Assembly (NCBI GenBank): GCA_016873835.1
Contig: VGVY01000015.1
Coordinates: 1-34,580 of the forward strand
Direction: 5' to 3'
Source: Ignavibacteria bacterium
Lineage (GTDB): Bacteria; Bacteroidota; Ignavibacteria; Ignavibacteriales; Melioribacteraceae
DNA: 34,580 bases
Part shown: piece by piece, positions 1 through 7,877 of the stretch
How the letters are laid out: each line of letters starts with the position of its first letter
Numbering within the stretch: the stretch's first letter is position 1
The notes under the pieces: model-generated
The model's input: only the letters and a program-made list of their open reading frames with translations
What the model was told of the DNA's origin: nothing
Databases searched by the model: none
Program-made: the position numbers and the translations under genes

Positions 1-20
1 ATAAATAAGCAATACTATAA

Positions 21-1649
21 CTACCTATTTATTACTTTCCTTTTAGTGTATACAATAGAAATTGTAATTAATACTAATCCAAGCGCCAAGAATGATATAA
101 TTTTATATGTAGTATCTGTACTAGTGAATCCTAAAATAGCAACGTAAAAAAGTGTTAATAAGAATGTATAGATCGACATCCATCTGTATTTCTTATTATT
201 CAAAACAAGACTGAGAGAATAATAAACAACAGCAACAACTATCCAGGATATACTTACAAAATTTTCCGGCATAGTAAAATACAAAGTATATGGAATAGCA
301 ATGAATGCAGAAATTAAATAAACATTCCTCATTTGCTCAGTAGTTAGTTCTAATCTGTTTTTATTCCAATTTAGAATCCTAGCACTTAATAGAGCAACCA
401 GACCAAAACTCAAAGCAAAAAAATCAATTGATGCAGAAGTAATATAATATCCAGCTAACACCGCAGCATATATAAAAAAGTTTGCAACTACAATAAATTT
501 AGACTTAAACCATACAGCAGTAGCCAATACTAAAAGACTTTGCCAGCATAACCATACTAAATAGTTGGGAATGTTAAGTGAAATTATCGCGAAGCTCAGT
601 GCAAAATAGCTAGACATTGCATAAATAAAAGTTGAATATTTACTTTTTTCTTTTTCCCAATTAATTGTTGCAAAAACCATAAAAAATAATGCGGTTAAAA
701 AATAATTTGGCGAGCTGTTTTCAATTTTAGTGATACTAACAATGACAACTATAATCAAAATGACAAATGAAGCATTAAAAAATGAATATGCACCAATTGA
801 AAGTGTTTCCGGAAATGGTTCTTTTCTTTTAATATTGCCAGCGAAGTAAATCGCACTATATATCAATACGAAAAACGAATTGATAAAAACTGAAGGCATT
901 GTATTTTCAAAATCTGGTCCTGAAGCGTACAAAATGAACCAAACTAAATGCGTAATAAAAGTCAAAGGCATAAAGAAATAGATTATGTTGTTCCAATTGT
1001 AATTTTGTTTCAAATAATTACTCAATACAGAAATTGCCGTCAATAGAACATACAAAAAGAAAACATTGTGGCTTAATAAAGAAGTAATTAATCCAAGTAT
1101 CAACGATATAGACACTAGATAAATTGACTTTTTCCGAAGTGAAAGAAGTAAGTTTATAATGACAACTACCGTTAATAAGATAATCTCAACTTCCAAAGAA
1201 CTAATAGCTGCTTCTCCAAAAAAATGAAGTCTTACTGTACTGAAGTATAATAGAAATATTACACCGCCAAGCATATATTGTGAAATAATAGAATAGCTTT
1301 TCCGAATCATAACTGAAAAACCAAAAATTACACCTGACAAAAAGAAGCCAATTAAAGCCGGTGCAATCGGAGGCAGTGACTCATACGAAAGTGATAAAAA
1401 GAAACAGAGCCCAGTAACTATCACGATAGTGCCAATTAACGCCATCCAAGATTGCCCTACTATAGATTCGTATCTTTCTTCTCTTTCCTCAATAGTTTCA
1501 TAAGTATCTGTTGTGCTTTCTTCTTGTTCAACATTACTTTCTTCAAAATCCGCACTGAATTTTTTCTCCAATGAAAGAATTCTTTGTTCAATTTTTTGAA
1601 GTCGTTCTTCAATATTTTTTATTGCAGAATTATTTTGTTCATAATCCAT
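21..1649 (-). CDS. DUF2339-like polytopic membrane protein
   Basis: 542 residues. The N-terminus (about 8-35) is a charged heptad-like coiled coil, followed by an acidic linker to about residue 65. From about residue 68 onward it is almost entirely hydrophobic helices, probably more than twelve. The block that starts GQSWMALIGT and runs through a Pro-rich loop to a glycine-rich QYMLGGVIFLLY helix resembles DUF2339 membrane proteins, whose function is not established. The ATG start follows an AGAGG site. The gene lies 31 bases after the multihaem cytochrome stop and is probably the last gene of the Rieske/cytochrome b operon. That position suggests a link to the electron-transfer complex, but nothing in the protein shows redox motifs. 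The family call is from pattern recognition only. Confidence 0.7.
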   Translation of the reverse strand: MDYEQNNSAIKNIEERLQKIEQRILSLEKKFSADFEESNVEQEESTTDTYETIEEREERYESIVGQSWMALIGTIVIVTGLCFFLSLSYESLPPIAPALIGFFLSGVIFGFSVMIRKSYSIISQYMLGGVIFLLYFSTVRLHFFGEAAISSLEVEIILLTVVVIINLLLSLRKKSIYLVSISLILGLITSLLSHNVFFLYVLLTAISVLSNYLKQNYNWNNIIYFFMPLTFITHLVWFILYASGPDFENTMPSVFINSFFVLIYSAIYFAGNIKRKEPFPETLSIGAYSFFNASFVILIIVVIVSITKIENSSPNYFLTALFFMVFATINWEKEKSKYSTFIYAMSSYFALSFAIISLNIPNYLVWLCWQSLLVLATAVWFKSKFIVVANFFIYAAVLAGYYITSASIDFFALSFGLVALLSARILNWNKNRLELTTEQMRNVYLISAFIAIPYTLYFTMPENFVSISWIVVAVVYYSLSLVLNNKKYRWMSIYTFLLTLFYVAILGFTSTDTTYKIISFLALGLVLITISIVYTKRKVINR

Positions 1650-1680
1650 AAAATTACCTCTGGTTTATCTTGAAAGTAGA

Positions 1681-3150
1681 TTATTTAATTTTTTTCTTTC
1701 CCCTTTCAATGCTTTTAATATAGAAATAAAGAGCAATGGCTAAAATTGACATAATTAATACTGACACTAGAAGACCATACCTTCTAAAGTAGAAATTATC
1801 TATCGCTGCAGATGCTTCATCCTTTATTGAATTTGTTGTTTTTAATCCTTTTCCACTTACGATTTCCTTGAATTTTTCAAAATCAACTGAATGAACCATA
1901 GTTTTTGTCTCTAATTTTGCTTGATTAGCATCCCGCAGTTTAAATTTTGCATCGCTTATTTCCATCCCCTTTTGTTCGGCATCATTGACTAATGCGTTTG
2001 CAGTTTTAATTTCAGCATCTAAACTATCAATCAAGCTTCTCATTTTCATTCCAATATAGTATCCTTTTCTATTTTCTTTTTCTGAGTGACATTTACTGCA
2101 AACAGCATCTTTGGAGACACCTAATAATTCATTTGAAGCAGTTACAATATCATGATACTTATGGCATGTTTCGCATTCAGGATATTTTTTCTTATCAAAT
2201 GCTTGCTTGTGAGGACTTCCTGAAAACAATTCTGCATTCAATACATGGCAAGTTCCACAGACTTTCGAAATTGATTCAACACCAGGCGGAGTTGCACCAT
2301 GATTTCCATGACAGCTGTTGCAAGCCGGTGCGTTTAAATCATTTTTTTCAAGCAACGCTTTCCCATGAACACTAATTGAGAACTTATCAAATTGATCAGT
2401 GGGAATTTTATAACTCTTCATATATGCTGTATTACTATGACAAACAGAACATGTTGCTGGTATGTTGGTCGGATAAACTTTCGATTTAACATCTGTAGCT
2501 TTTCTAATATCATGTGCACCATGGCAATCAGAACAATCTGCTGCTTTTGAATCACCTTTTAAAATTAACTTCCCATGAACACTTGTAATATATTTTTGAT
2601 ACTGATCAACCGGTAAAGATGGATTGTACGAATGCATGAAAACAGCACTATTATGACAAGTAGAACATGTCTTTGGAATGTTAAGCGAATAAACCGGAGA
2701 AGCTGGATTTTTGACAGAAACAATTCCATGAGCATTATGGCATGTTGTGCATTGAACTATATGTTCAGTTCCTTTAGTAGACCTTTGCCAATGAACGCTA
2801 TTTTTAATTTGCTCAATTTGATTTGTTGGTAATTTCGAACCATATTTTCTCATTGTTTCACTATTCGAGTGGCATTTAATACATCTTTCAGAAATTTGAT
2901 CACCCTTCGGGACTCCTAAATATCCATTTCTCGGATTCATAGCTACTTCCATATCATCAGATTGATTGTTGCCGCCATGACATCCAGAACACGAAATATT
3001 TTTTTGAAAATGGATATCTTTTTTAAACAGTACTGAAGCATTATCACCTATTGACTCGTGACAGATAAAGCATTTGTCATTTTGCCCTTGGATTGAATTT
3101 GAAATTAACAACAAAAATAGAATGACGCTTGAAATCGATATTTTTTTCAT
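1681..3150 (-). CDS. Membrane-anchored undecahaem c-type cytochrome
   Basis: 489 residues from the ATG at 3150. A GTG three codons upstream (3159) is possible, but the ATG overlaps the cytochrome b stop as ATGA and has a GGTGG site before it. A signal peptide covers about residues 1-22. Eleven CxxCH haem motifs begin at residues 27, 54, 90, 134, 162, 206, 234, 277, 298, 326 and 351. Residues 90-350 are tandem di-haem units with a recurring SVH between the two motifs of a unit and G-x-H after the second. Residues 356-455 are helical and haem-free, 458-478 form a membrane helix, and the C-terminus is basic. The haem domain should therefore be periplasmic. It is probably the electron acceptor of the upstream Rieske/cytochrome b pair; no separate cytochrome c1 gene is present. 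The haem count is read directly; the role is inferred. Confidence 0.93.
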   Translation of the reverse strand: MKKISISSVILFLLLISNSIQGQNDKCFICHESIGDNASVLFKKDIHFQKNISCSGCHGGNNQSDDMEVAMNPRNGYLGVPKGDQISERCIKCHSNSETMRKYGSKLPTNQIEQIKNSVHWQRSTKGTEHIVQCTTCHNAHGIVSVKNPASPVYSLNIPKTCSTCHNSAVFMHSYNPSLPVDQYQKYITSVHGKLILKGDSKAADCSDCHGAHDIRKATDVKSKVYPTNIPATCSVCHSNTAYMKSYKIPTDQFDKFSISVHGKALLEKNDLNAPACNSCHGNHGATPPGVESISKVCGTCHVLNAELFSGSPHKQAFDKKKYPECETCHKYHDIVTASNELLGVSKDAVCSKCHSEKENRKGYYIGMKMRSLIDSLDAEIKTANALVNDAEQKGMEISDAKFKLRDANQAKLETKTMVHSVDFEKFKEIVSGKGLKTTNSIKDEASAAIDNFYFRRYGLLVSVLIMSILAIALYFYIKSIERGKKKIK

Positions 3151-4226
3151 GTTAACCACCCAAGGATTGTGAAGACAATGATGAACATCACAGAAAATAT
3201 TCCGAGATAAGTAATAAATTTATTTTTTTGTCCGCGTGCAGTTTTTTTATCCCAAAAAGGAACAAGAAGCCATAAAATTCCAGCAGCACCAAATAATAGG
3301 ATGCCGAGAATTTCCCCTTCAATAAAAAGTACATGAGCCGGCAAATATTTCAACGCTTGAAACATAAATAGAAAATACCATTCGGGTTTTATTCCTTCCG
3401 GAGCTGGTGCAAACGGATCTGCTTTATGTCCTAATTCTGATGGGAAAAAAACAGCTAAAATTGCCAGCACATTTAAAACTATTAACCAAAACAATAAATC
3501 ACGAAGCAAAAAGTTTGGGAAGAATGGCATTTTTTTCTCTTCGCTCATTTCTTTTTCTACCATTTCCATCGGCTGGCTCATCCCTTGTCTCTGCACTAAA
3601 AGGAGATGAATAGTTAAAAGCACAGTAAAAATTGCTGGGAACAAAGCAACATGAAACCCAAACATTCTTGATAAAGTTGCACCGGTTACATCTTCACCGC
3701 CTCGTGCAAATATTTTTAATTCTTCACCTATTAGTGGAATTGCACCTAAAATATCTGACCCTACTTTTGTTGCAAAAAATGCAAGTTCATTCCATGGCAG
3801 TAAATAACCACTGAATCCAAATCCAAGTCCAAGAAAAAACATCAACATTCCAGTTATCCAAGTTATTTCTCTTGGTTTGCGATAGGATCTTTCAAAATAA
3901 ACGCTGAACATGTGTATAAAAGCTGCGAGTATAAATAAATTTGCAGACCAAGTATGAATTGACCTAACCAACCAGCCAAACTCAACCTTAGACATTATAA
4001 ATTGAATGCTTTCAAATGCCAAATCTGCACTTGCTTTATAATAAAACAACAACAGAATGCCAGTAACAACTTGAATTATAAAAAAGAAAAGTGTGACTCC
4101 GCCAAAATAGTACCAAATAGAACGACTATGTACTGGCACATATTTTTTACCCATGAAATTGACCAGGTCCTCAAGCTTAACTCTTTCATCAATCCAATTG
4201 TATAGATTTAAAAAAAATTTTTTCAT
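3147..4226 (-). CDS. Cytochrome b, b6-like fused subunit of a Rieske/cytochrome b complex
   Basis: 359 residues with about eight membrane helices. This is the quinol-oxidising core of a bc-type complex in the inner membrane. Haem ligands are H91 and H105 (13 residues between) and H192 and H207 (14 between). The 14-residue spacing in helix D is the b6 and menaquinol-type pattern. The Qo-site PEWY motif is at 281-284, in a C-terminal half fused to the b6-like part. In the region aligned with b6 Cys35, which carries haem cn in plastid b6f, the sequence reads SIWYYFGG with Tyr40, so that covalent haem is probably absent. The gene starts 7 bases after the Rieske stop and its stop overlaps the start of the multihaem cytochrome (ATGA), indicating translational coupling. 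Confidence 0.95.
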   Translation of the reverse strand: MKKFFLNLYNWIDERVKLEDLVNFMGKKYVPVHSRSIWYYFGGVTLFFFIIQVVTGILLLFYYKASADLAFESIQFIMSKVEFGWLVRSIHTWSANLFILAAFIHMFSVYFERSYRKPREITWITGMLMFFLGLGFGFSGYLLPWNELAFFATKVGSDILGAIPLIGEELKIFARGGEDVTGATLSRMFGFHVALFPAIFTVLLTIHLLLVQRQGMSQPMEMVEKEMSEEKKMPFFPNFLLRDLLFWLIVLNVLAILAVFFPSELGHKADPFAPAPEGIKPEWYFLFMFQALKYLPAHVLFIEGEILGILLFGAAGILWLLVPFWDKKTARGQKNKFITYLGIFSVMFIIVFTILGWLT

Positions 4227-4233
4227 GATTAGC

Positions 4234-4683
4234 TCAAGATTGTTTGGATATAATTATTTCATCACCTTTTACAACAACATTATATGGCTGCAGTGGTTTT
4301 GGAGGAGGACCGGCAATATTACGCCCACTTAAGTCATACTTTCCATTATGACATGCACACCAAATAATTCCCATGTCGCTTTTATATTGAACCGTACAAT
4401 CTAGATGGGTACAAATTGCATCATAGGCTAAAAGCTTATCATTTTGTGTTCTAATTAAAAGAACTGGCTTTGTACCAAACTGAATAATTTTACCAGTATC
4501 TTTTTCAATTTCATCAAGTTTACCGGCAGAGATTGATGACACTTCAACATCTTCTTGTTTCGGAGGTTTTAAGTAAGAAACAAGCGGATAAAAAATTGAT
4601 ATAGCAAATCCAGCTAATCCGCCATTTAGAACATACTTTAGAAAATTTCGCCTCCCTTTATGAGAATTGTTATTATTTTCCAT
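4234..4683 (-). CDS. Rieske [2Fe-2S] iron-sulfur protein of the bc-type complex
   Basis: 149 residues. The N-terminus carries a Tat-like RRNFLK motif (11-16) before a membrane helix (about 18-37), typical of a membrane-anchored Rieske subunit exported folded. Box 1 is CTHLDC (91-96) and box 2 is CACH (109-112). Expected cluster ligands are C91, H93, C109 and H112, with C96-C111 as the disulfide. The usual CHGS of high-potential Rieske proteins reads CHNG here: the Ser that hydrogen-bonds the cluster is Gly114, while the Tyr is kept (Y116). This fits a lower-potential, menaquinol-linked protein (inference). It is the first gene of the operon; the ATG follows a GGAG site. Confidence 0.95.
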   Translation of the reverse strand: MENNNNSHKGRRNFLKYVLNGGLAGFAISIFYPLVSYLKPPKQEDVEVSSISAGKLDEIEKDTGKIIQFGTKPVLLIRTQNDKLLAYDAICTHLDCTVQYKSDMGIIWCACHNGKYDLSGRNIAGPPPKPLQPYNVVVKGDEIIISKQS

Positions 4684-5232
4684 AAAACTCCGAATGATTA
4701 TGAATTAAAAAAGATAGTATTATTGATTAATAAATCTAAAATAAGCCTGATCAATACCTAATCATCTAAACCAATAAAACTATGCGTGTCTCATAGTAAA
4801 AAGCTTCAGTTGCTTTTGCATTTTCAGATGTAAACACTCATATTGGGAAGCAAGAATGGAAATAGATCTATTTTTTTGTTTTGTGTGGTCAATAATCATT
4901 CTGAATTTCTATCAATTTTATAATAACATTCTTGCGAACACTTAATTAATTTTGAATATTATTTGATAAATTCTCTCTCTCTTTCAAACTAATGAAAAAA
5001 ATAGAATTTTGCCAAAAAAATAATAGATAATAGGAGGCAATATATTTTTTGCTTTTTTTTTAATATAATATTGACTTAAACAGATTCATTTGACAAAATC
5101 TGTAACGCTGTAAAACCTTGTTTAATTATTCATCTTAGAAATTGGTTTAGACTCAACTATTTGGGAATTAATGCATTATAAAAAATTACTTCCTAACTTT
5201 TTAATATTTTTGTTTAACAAAAAATTACAAAC
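4684..5232. other. 549-base AT-rich divergent intergenic region
   Basis: It separates the Rieske operon (leftward) from aspA-hydF (rightward) and should hold both promoters. No ORF with an acceptable start and no tRNA was seen. It contains a small hairpin (AAAAGC/GCTTTT, 4799-4817, 7-base loop), a CT-rich run (about 4972-4984), and an orphan AGGAGG (5032-5037) with no usable start codon downstream. A TTGACT hexamer lies at 5071. It may be regulatory or the remains of a lost gene. Confidence 0.6.
5071..5099 (+). promoter_or_regulatory. Possible sigma-70-type promoter for aspA-hydF
   Basis: TTGACT (5071-5076), a 17-base spacer and CAAAAT (5094-5099). The -35 box matches 5 of 6 and the -10 box 4 of 6. 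The first ten bases (TTGACTTAAA) are identical to those at the rplU promoter in this window. It would leave a leader of about 125 bases before the aspA ATG. In AT-rich DNA this could occur by chance. Confidence 0.3.
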
Positions 5233-6642
5233 ATGAGATTAGAAAAAGACACATTAGGACAACTTGAAATTCCAGACGATGCTTCATATGGAATCCATTC
5301 ATTAAGGAGTAATAATAATTTTCCAAAAAGCGGTGAAAAAATAAATCCTTATTTAATCAAAGCATATCTTCAAGTTAAGCTTGCTGCAGCTGAAACAAAT
5401 TATAAATGCGGATTATTATTCAAAGAAAAATATGACGGGATGGATGAAGCAATTCGAATTTTAATCAAGGAGACTGATCAATCGATAGAAAGAAAATCTG
5501 ATGCAATTTATCAAAAGGTAATTGTTGATCCATATCAGGGTGGTGCTGGTACTTCACTTAACATGAACATTAATGAAATAATTGCAAATACTGCACTTAG
5601 AATAATAGGCAAAAATTTTGGAGAATACGATACTATTAATCCGCTTGATGATGTAAATATGAGCCAATCAACCAACGACACTTTCCCTACTTCATTAAAA
5701 ATTGCATCAATTTATTTGCTTCGCAAATTATCAAATTCATTTGCAACGCTACAAAACTCATTACAGAAAAAAGAAGAAGAATTTAAAGGAGTTCTAAAAT
5801 TAGGTAGAACACAATATCAAGATGCTGTTCCAATCGCTCTTGGACAAGAATTTGGCGCTTATGCTCAAGCGATTGCACGCGACAGATGGAGAATTTATAA
5901 TGCTGAAGAAAGATTGCGTTCAGTTAATTTGGGTGGAACTGCAGTTGGCAATTCAGTTTCTGCCGTTAAGGAATATGTGCTAAACGTTAATTCAATTCTT
6001 AAAAAAATAACTAAGCTTCCAATTGCTAAAAGTGAAGATTTGATTGATGCTACTCAAAATCTTGATGTATTCGTTGAAGTGCATGGAATCGTAAAAGCTG
6101 GGGCTGTATCGATAATAAAAATTTGTAATGATTTAAGATTTATGTCAAGCGGACCAAAAGGCAGCATTAGCGAAATTAACTTACCTCCAAAACAAGCTGG
6201 TTCAACAATAATGCCGGGTAAAGTTAATCCAGTTGTACTGGAAAGTGCAATTCAGATTTCCGAAATAATAAAAGGTAACGATGTTATAATCTCCAATGTA
6301 GTTTCAAATGGACATTTAGAACTAAATCCATTTGGACCTTTACTCGCTCATGTATTTTTGAAATCATTAGAATTGCTAGCTGAATCAAATAACAATCTTG
6401 CAATTAATTGTATTGATGGAATTACTGCCGATGTTGAAAAATGTAAATTGAATTTAATAAATAGTTCTGCTGTAGCAGCTTCACTTATTTCTACTTTTGG
6501 ATATGAAACTATTCAAGATTTAGTTAATTATGCTCACAAGCACAAAATATCATTTGTAAAAGCATTAATGAAAAGTAAACTGCTGGAAGAAAAAGATCTC
6601 TATAATCTTATTTCTAAAGATTTAGGAATTGATATTGAATAA
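5233..6642 (+). CDS. aspA: Aspartate ammonia-lyase (HydF-linked)
   Basis: 469 residues, the usual length for the aspartase/fumarase superfamily. It converts aspartate to fumarate and ammonia in the cytoplasm, probably as a homotetramer. Visible signatures are GTSLNMNINEIIAN (106-119), SQSTND (144-149), GRTQYQDAVP followed by ALGQEF (191-207), and the catalytic loop GSTIMPGKVN (323-332). GRTQxQDAVP plus GQEF is the aspartase form; class II fumarases read GRTHLQDA here. The 3' end overlaps hydF, so the two are co-translated. The pairing suggests that this copy serves [FeFe]-hydrogenase maturation or fermentative metabolism rather than general nitrogen catabolism (inference). No hydE, hydG or hydrogenase gene lies in the window. 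Confidence 0.9.
   Translation: MRLEKDTLGQLEIPDDASYGIHSLRSNNNFPKSGEKINPYLIKAYLQVKLAAAETNYKCGLLFKEKYDGMDEAIRILIKETDQSIERKSDAIYQKVIVDPYQGGAGTSLNMNINEIIANTALRIIGKNFGEYDTINPLDDVNMSQSTNDTFPTSLKIASIYLLRKLSNSFATLQNSLQKKEEEFKGVLKLGRTQYQDAVPIALGQEFGAYAQAIARDRWRIYNAEERLRSVNLGGTAVGNSVSAVKEYVLNVNSILKKITKLPIAKSEDLIDATQNLDVFVEVHGIVKAGAVSIIKICNDLRFMSSGPKGSISEINLPPKQAGSTIMPGKVNPVVLESAIQISEIIKGNDVIISNVVSNGHLELNPFGPLLAHVFLKSLELLAESNNNLAINCIDGITADVEKCKLNLINSSAVAASLISTFGYETIQDLVNYAHKHKISFVKALMKSKLLEEKDLYNLISKDLGIDIE
6624..6637 (+). promoter_or_regulatory. Ribosome binding site that decides the hydF start
   Basis: AGGAA at 6624-6628, inside the end of aspA. Two in-frame TTG codons follow. The one at 6629 touches the site and is too close; the one at 6635 is 6 bases away, the proper spacing. 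The 6635 TTG is therefore the better start. Confidence 0.6.
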
Positions 6643-7861
6643 ACTCGCTCAATCAGAAAGAATACACATCGCATTTATAGGGACAAGAAATGTTGGCAAA
6701 TCTTCCCTAATGAATAAATTTATTGGTCAAGACTTAGTAATTGTCAGCGAAATCCCCGGAACAACAACCGATCCAGTAAAAAAAGCAATGGAACTCCTCC
6801 CTTTCGGTCCAGTTGTTTTAATTGATACTGCCGGAATTGACGACATTGGTGAGCTTGGTGAAAAAAGAATTACAAAAACAATTAAAACAATTTCTGAATC
6901 TGATTTTGCATTACTTGTATTAGATTCACAAAACAATTTAGCAACGAACGAAATAGATTTGTTAAAGCATCTCAAAGAAATTGAACTTCCATATCTTGTA
7001 GTAATTAATAAATCAGATCTTGGAATTAATTATGAATTATTAGAAAAATTGAATGAATTGAAAATAGCATTTCATTCCGTTTCTTGTTCAAATGGCAATG
7101 GAATTAATCAGCTGAAAGAAAAAGTTGCTGATTTATTGCCTTCCGATGATGGAGCTCCCTTAGTTAGTGATTTAATAAAGCAGCACGATGTAATTGTTCT
7201 TGTAGTGCCAATCGATTTAGGCGCACCAAAGGGAAGACTGATAATGCCCCAAGTAAATACAATAAGAGAAGCTCTAGACACAGATGCAATTGTTGTTGTA
7301 GCAAAAGATAAAGAACTTCGCGCTGCTCTGGATAAATTAAATAATCAACCAAAGTTAGTTGTAACTGATAGTCAAGCTATTATGAGAGTTAACGCTGATG
7401 TCCCTGATGAAATTCCATTAACAACTTTTTCAATTCTTATGGCGAGGTATAAAGGAGATTTAATTGAATATATACGAGGCTTAAAGCAAATTGACAAATT
7501 AGAAAATAACGATAAAGTGCTTATTGCAGAAGCATGCTCGCATCATGCACAAGAAGATGATATCGGCAAAATTAAAATCCCTCGTTGGCTAAGGCTTCAT
7601 ACAAAAAAAAATTTGGAAATTGTTATTGTTAATGGGCATGATTACCCGGAAAATCTAATTCAATATAACCTGATTATTCATTGTGGGGGATGCACATTGA
7701 CAAGGAAAATGATGCAGACTAGAATCAAGCAAGCAAAATATGTTGGTGTGCCAATAGTTAATTATGGAGTTGCAATTTCTTACATGCACGGTGCAATACC
7801 AAGAGCATTGAAACCATTTCCTGATGCAATTGATGAGTGGGAAAGAATTAATTATCAATAA
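6635..7861 (+). CDS. hydF: [FeFe]-hydrogenase H-cluster maturation GTPase HydF
   Basis: About 408 residues from the TTG at 6635, or 410 from the TTG at 6629. HydF is the scaffold on which the di-iron subcluster is completed before transfer to HydA. The N-terminal Ras-like GTPase shows the P-loop GTRNVGKS (16-23), PGTTTDP, DTAG (64-67) and NKSD (125-128). The C-terminal cluster domain shows EACSHH, with C301 and H303, and HCGGC, with C350 and C353: the CxH...CxxC set that binds its [4Fe-4S] cluster. Length and domain order are standard. The gene overlaps the end of aspA. Its presence implies an [FeFe] hydrogenase plus HydE and HydG elsewhere in the genome. It converges on the rluD-like gene with only 16 bases between the stops and no visible terminator. 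Confidence 0.96.
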   Translation: MNKLAQSERIHIAFIGTRNVGKSSLMNKFIGQDLVIVSEIPGTTTDPVKKAMELLPFGPVVLIDTAGIDDIGELGEKRITKTIKTISESDFALLVLDSQNNLATNEIDLLKHLKEIELPYLVVINKSDLGINYELLEKLNELKIAFHSVSCSNGNGINQLKEKVADLLPSDDGAPLVSDLIKQHDVIVLVVPIDLGAPKGRLIMPQVNTIREALDTDAIVVVAKDKELRAALDKLNNQPKLVVTDSQAIMRVNADVPDEIPLTTFSILMARYKGDLIEYIRGLKQIDKLENNDKVLIAEACSHHAQEDDIGKIKIPRWLRLHTKKNLEIVIVNGHDYPENLIQYNLIIHCGGCTLTRKMMQTRIKQAKYVGVPIVNYGVAISYMHGAIPRALKPFPDAIDEWERINYQ

Positions 7862-7877
7862 TTCTCACTTCTAAAAC

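Noticed and set aside
4972-4984. CT dinucleotide run as a phase-variable repeat
   Set aside because: Only about five units, in a non-coding region, not placed between obvious promoter boxes.
5032-5100. Small gene after the AGGAGG at 5032
   Set aside because: Only ATA follows at the right distance, and the first TTG (5071) hits a stop after two codons.
7862-7877. Terminator between convergent hydF and the rluD-like gene
   Set aside because: The 16-base gap has no inverted repeat; the transcripts probably overlap.
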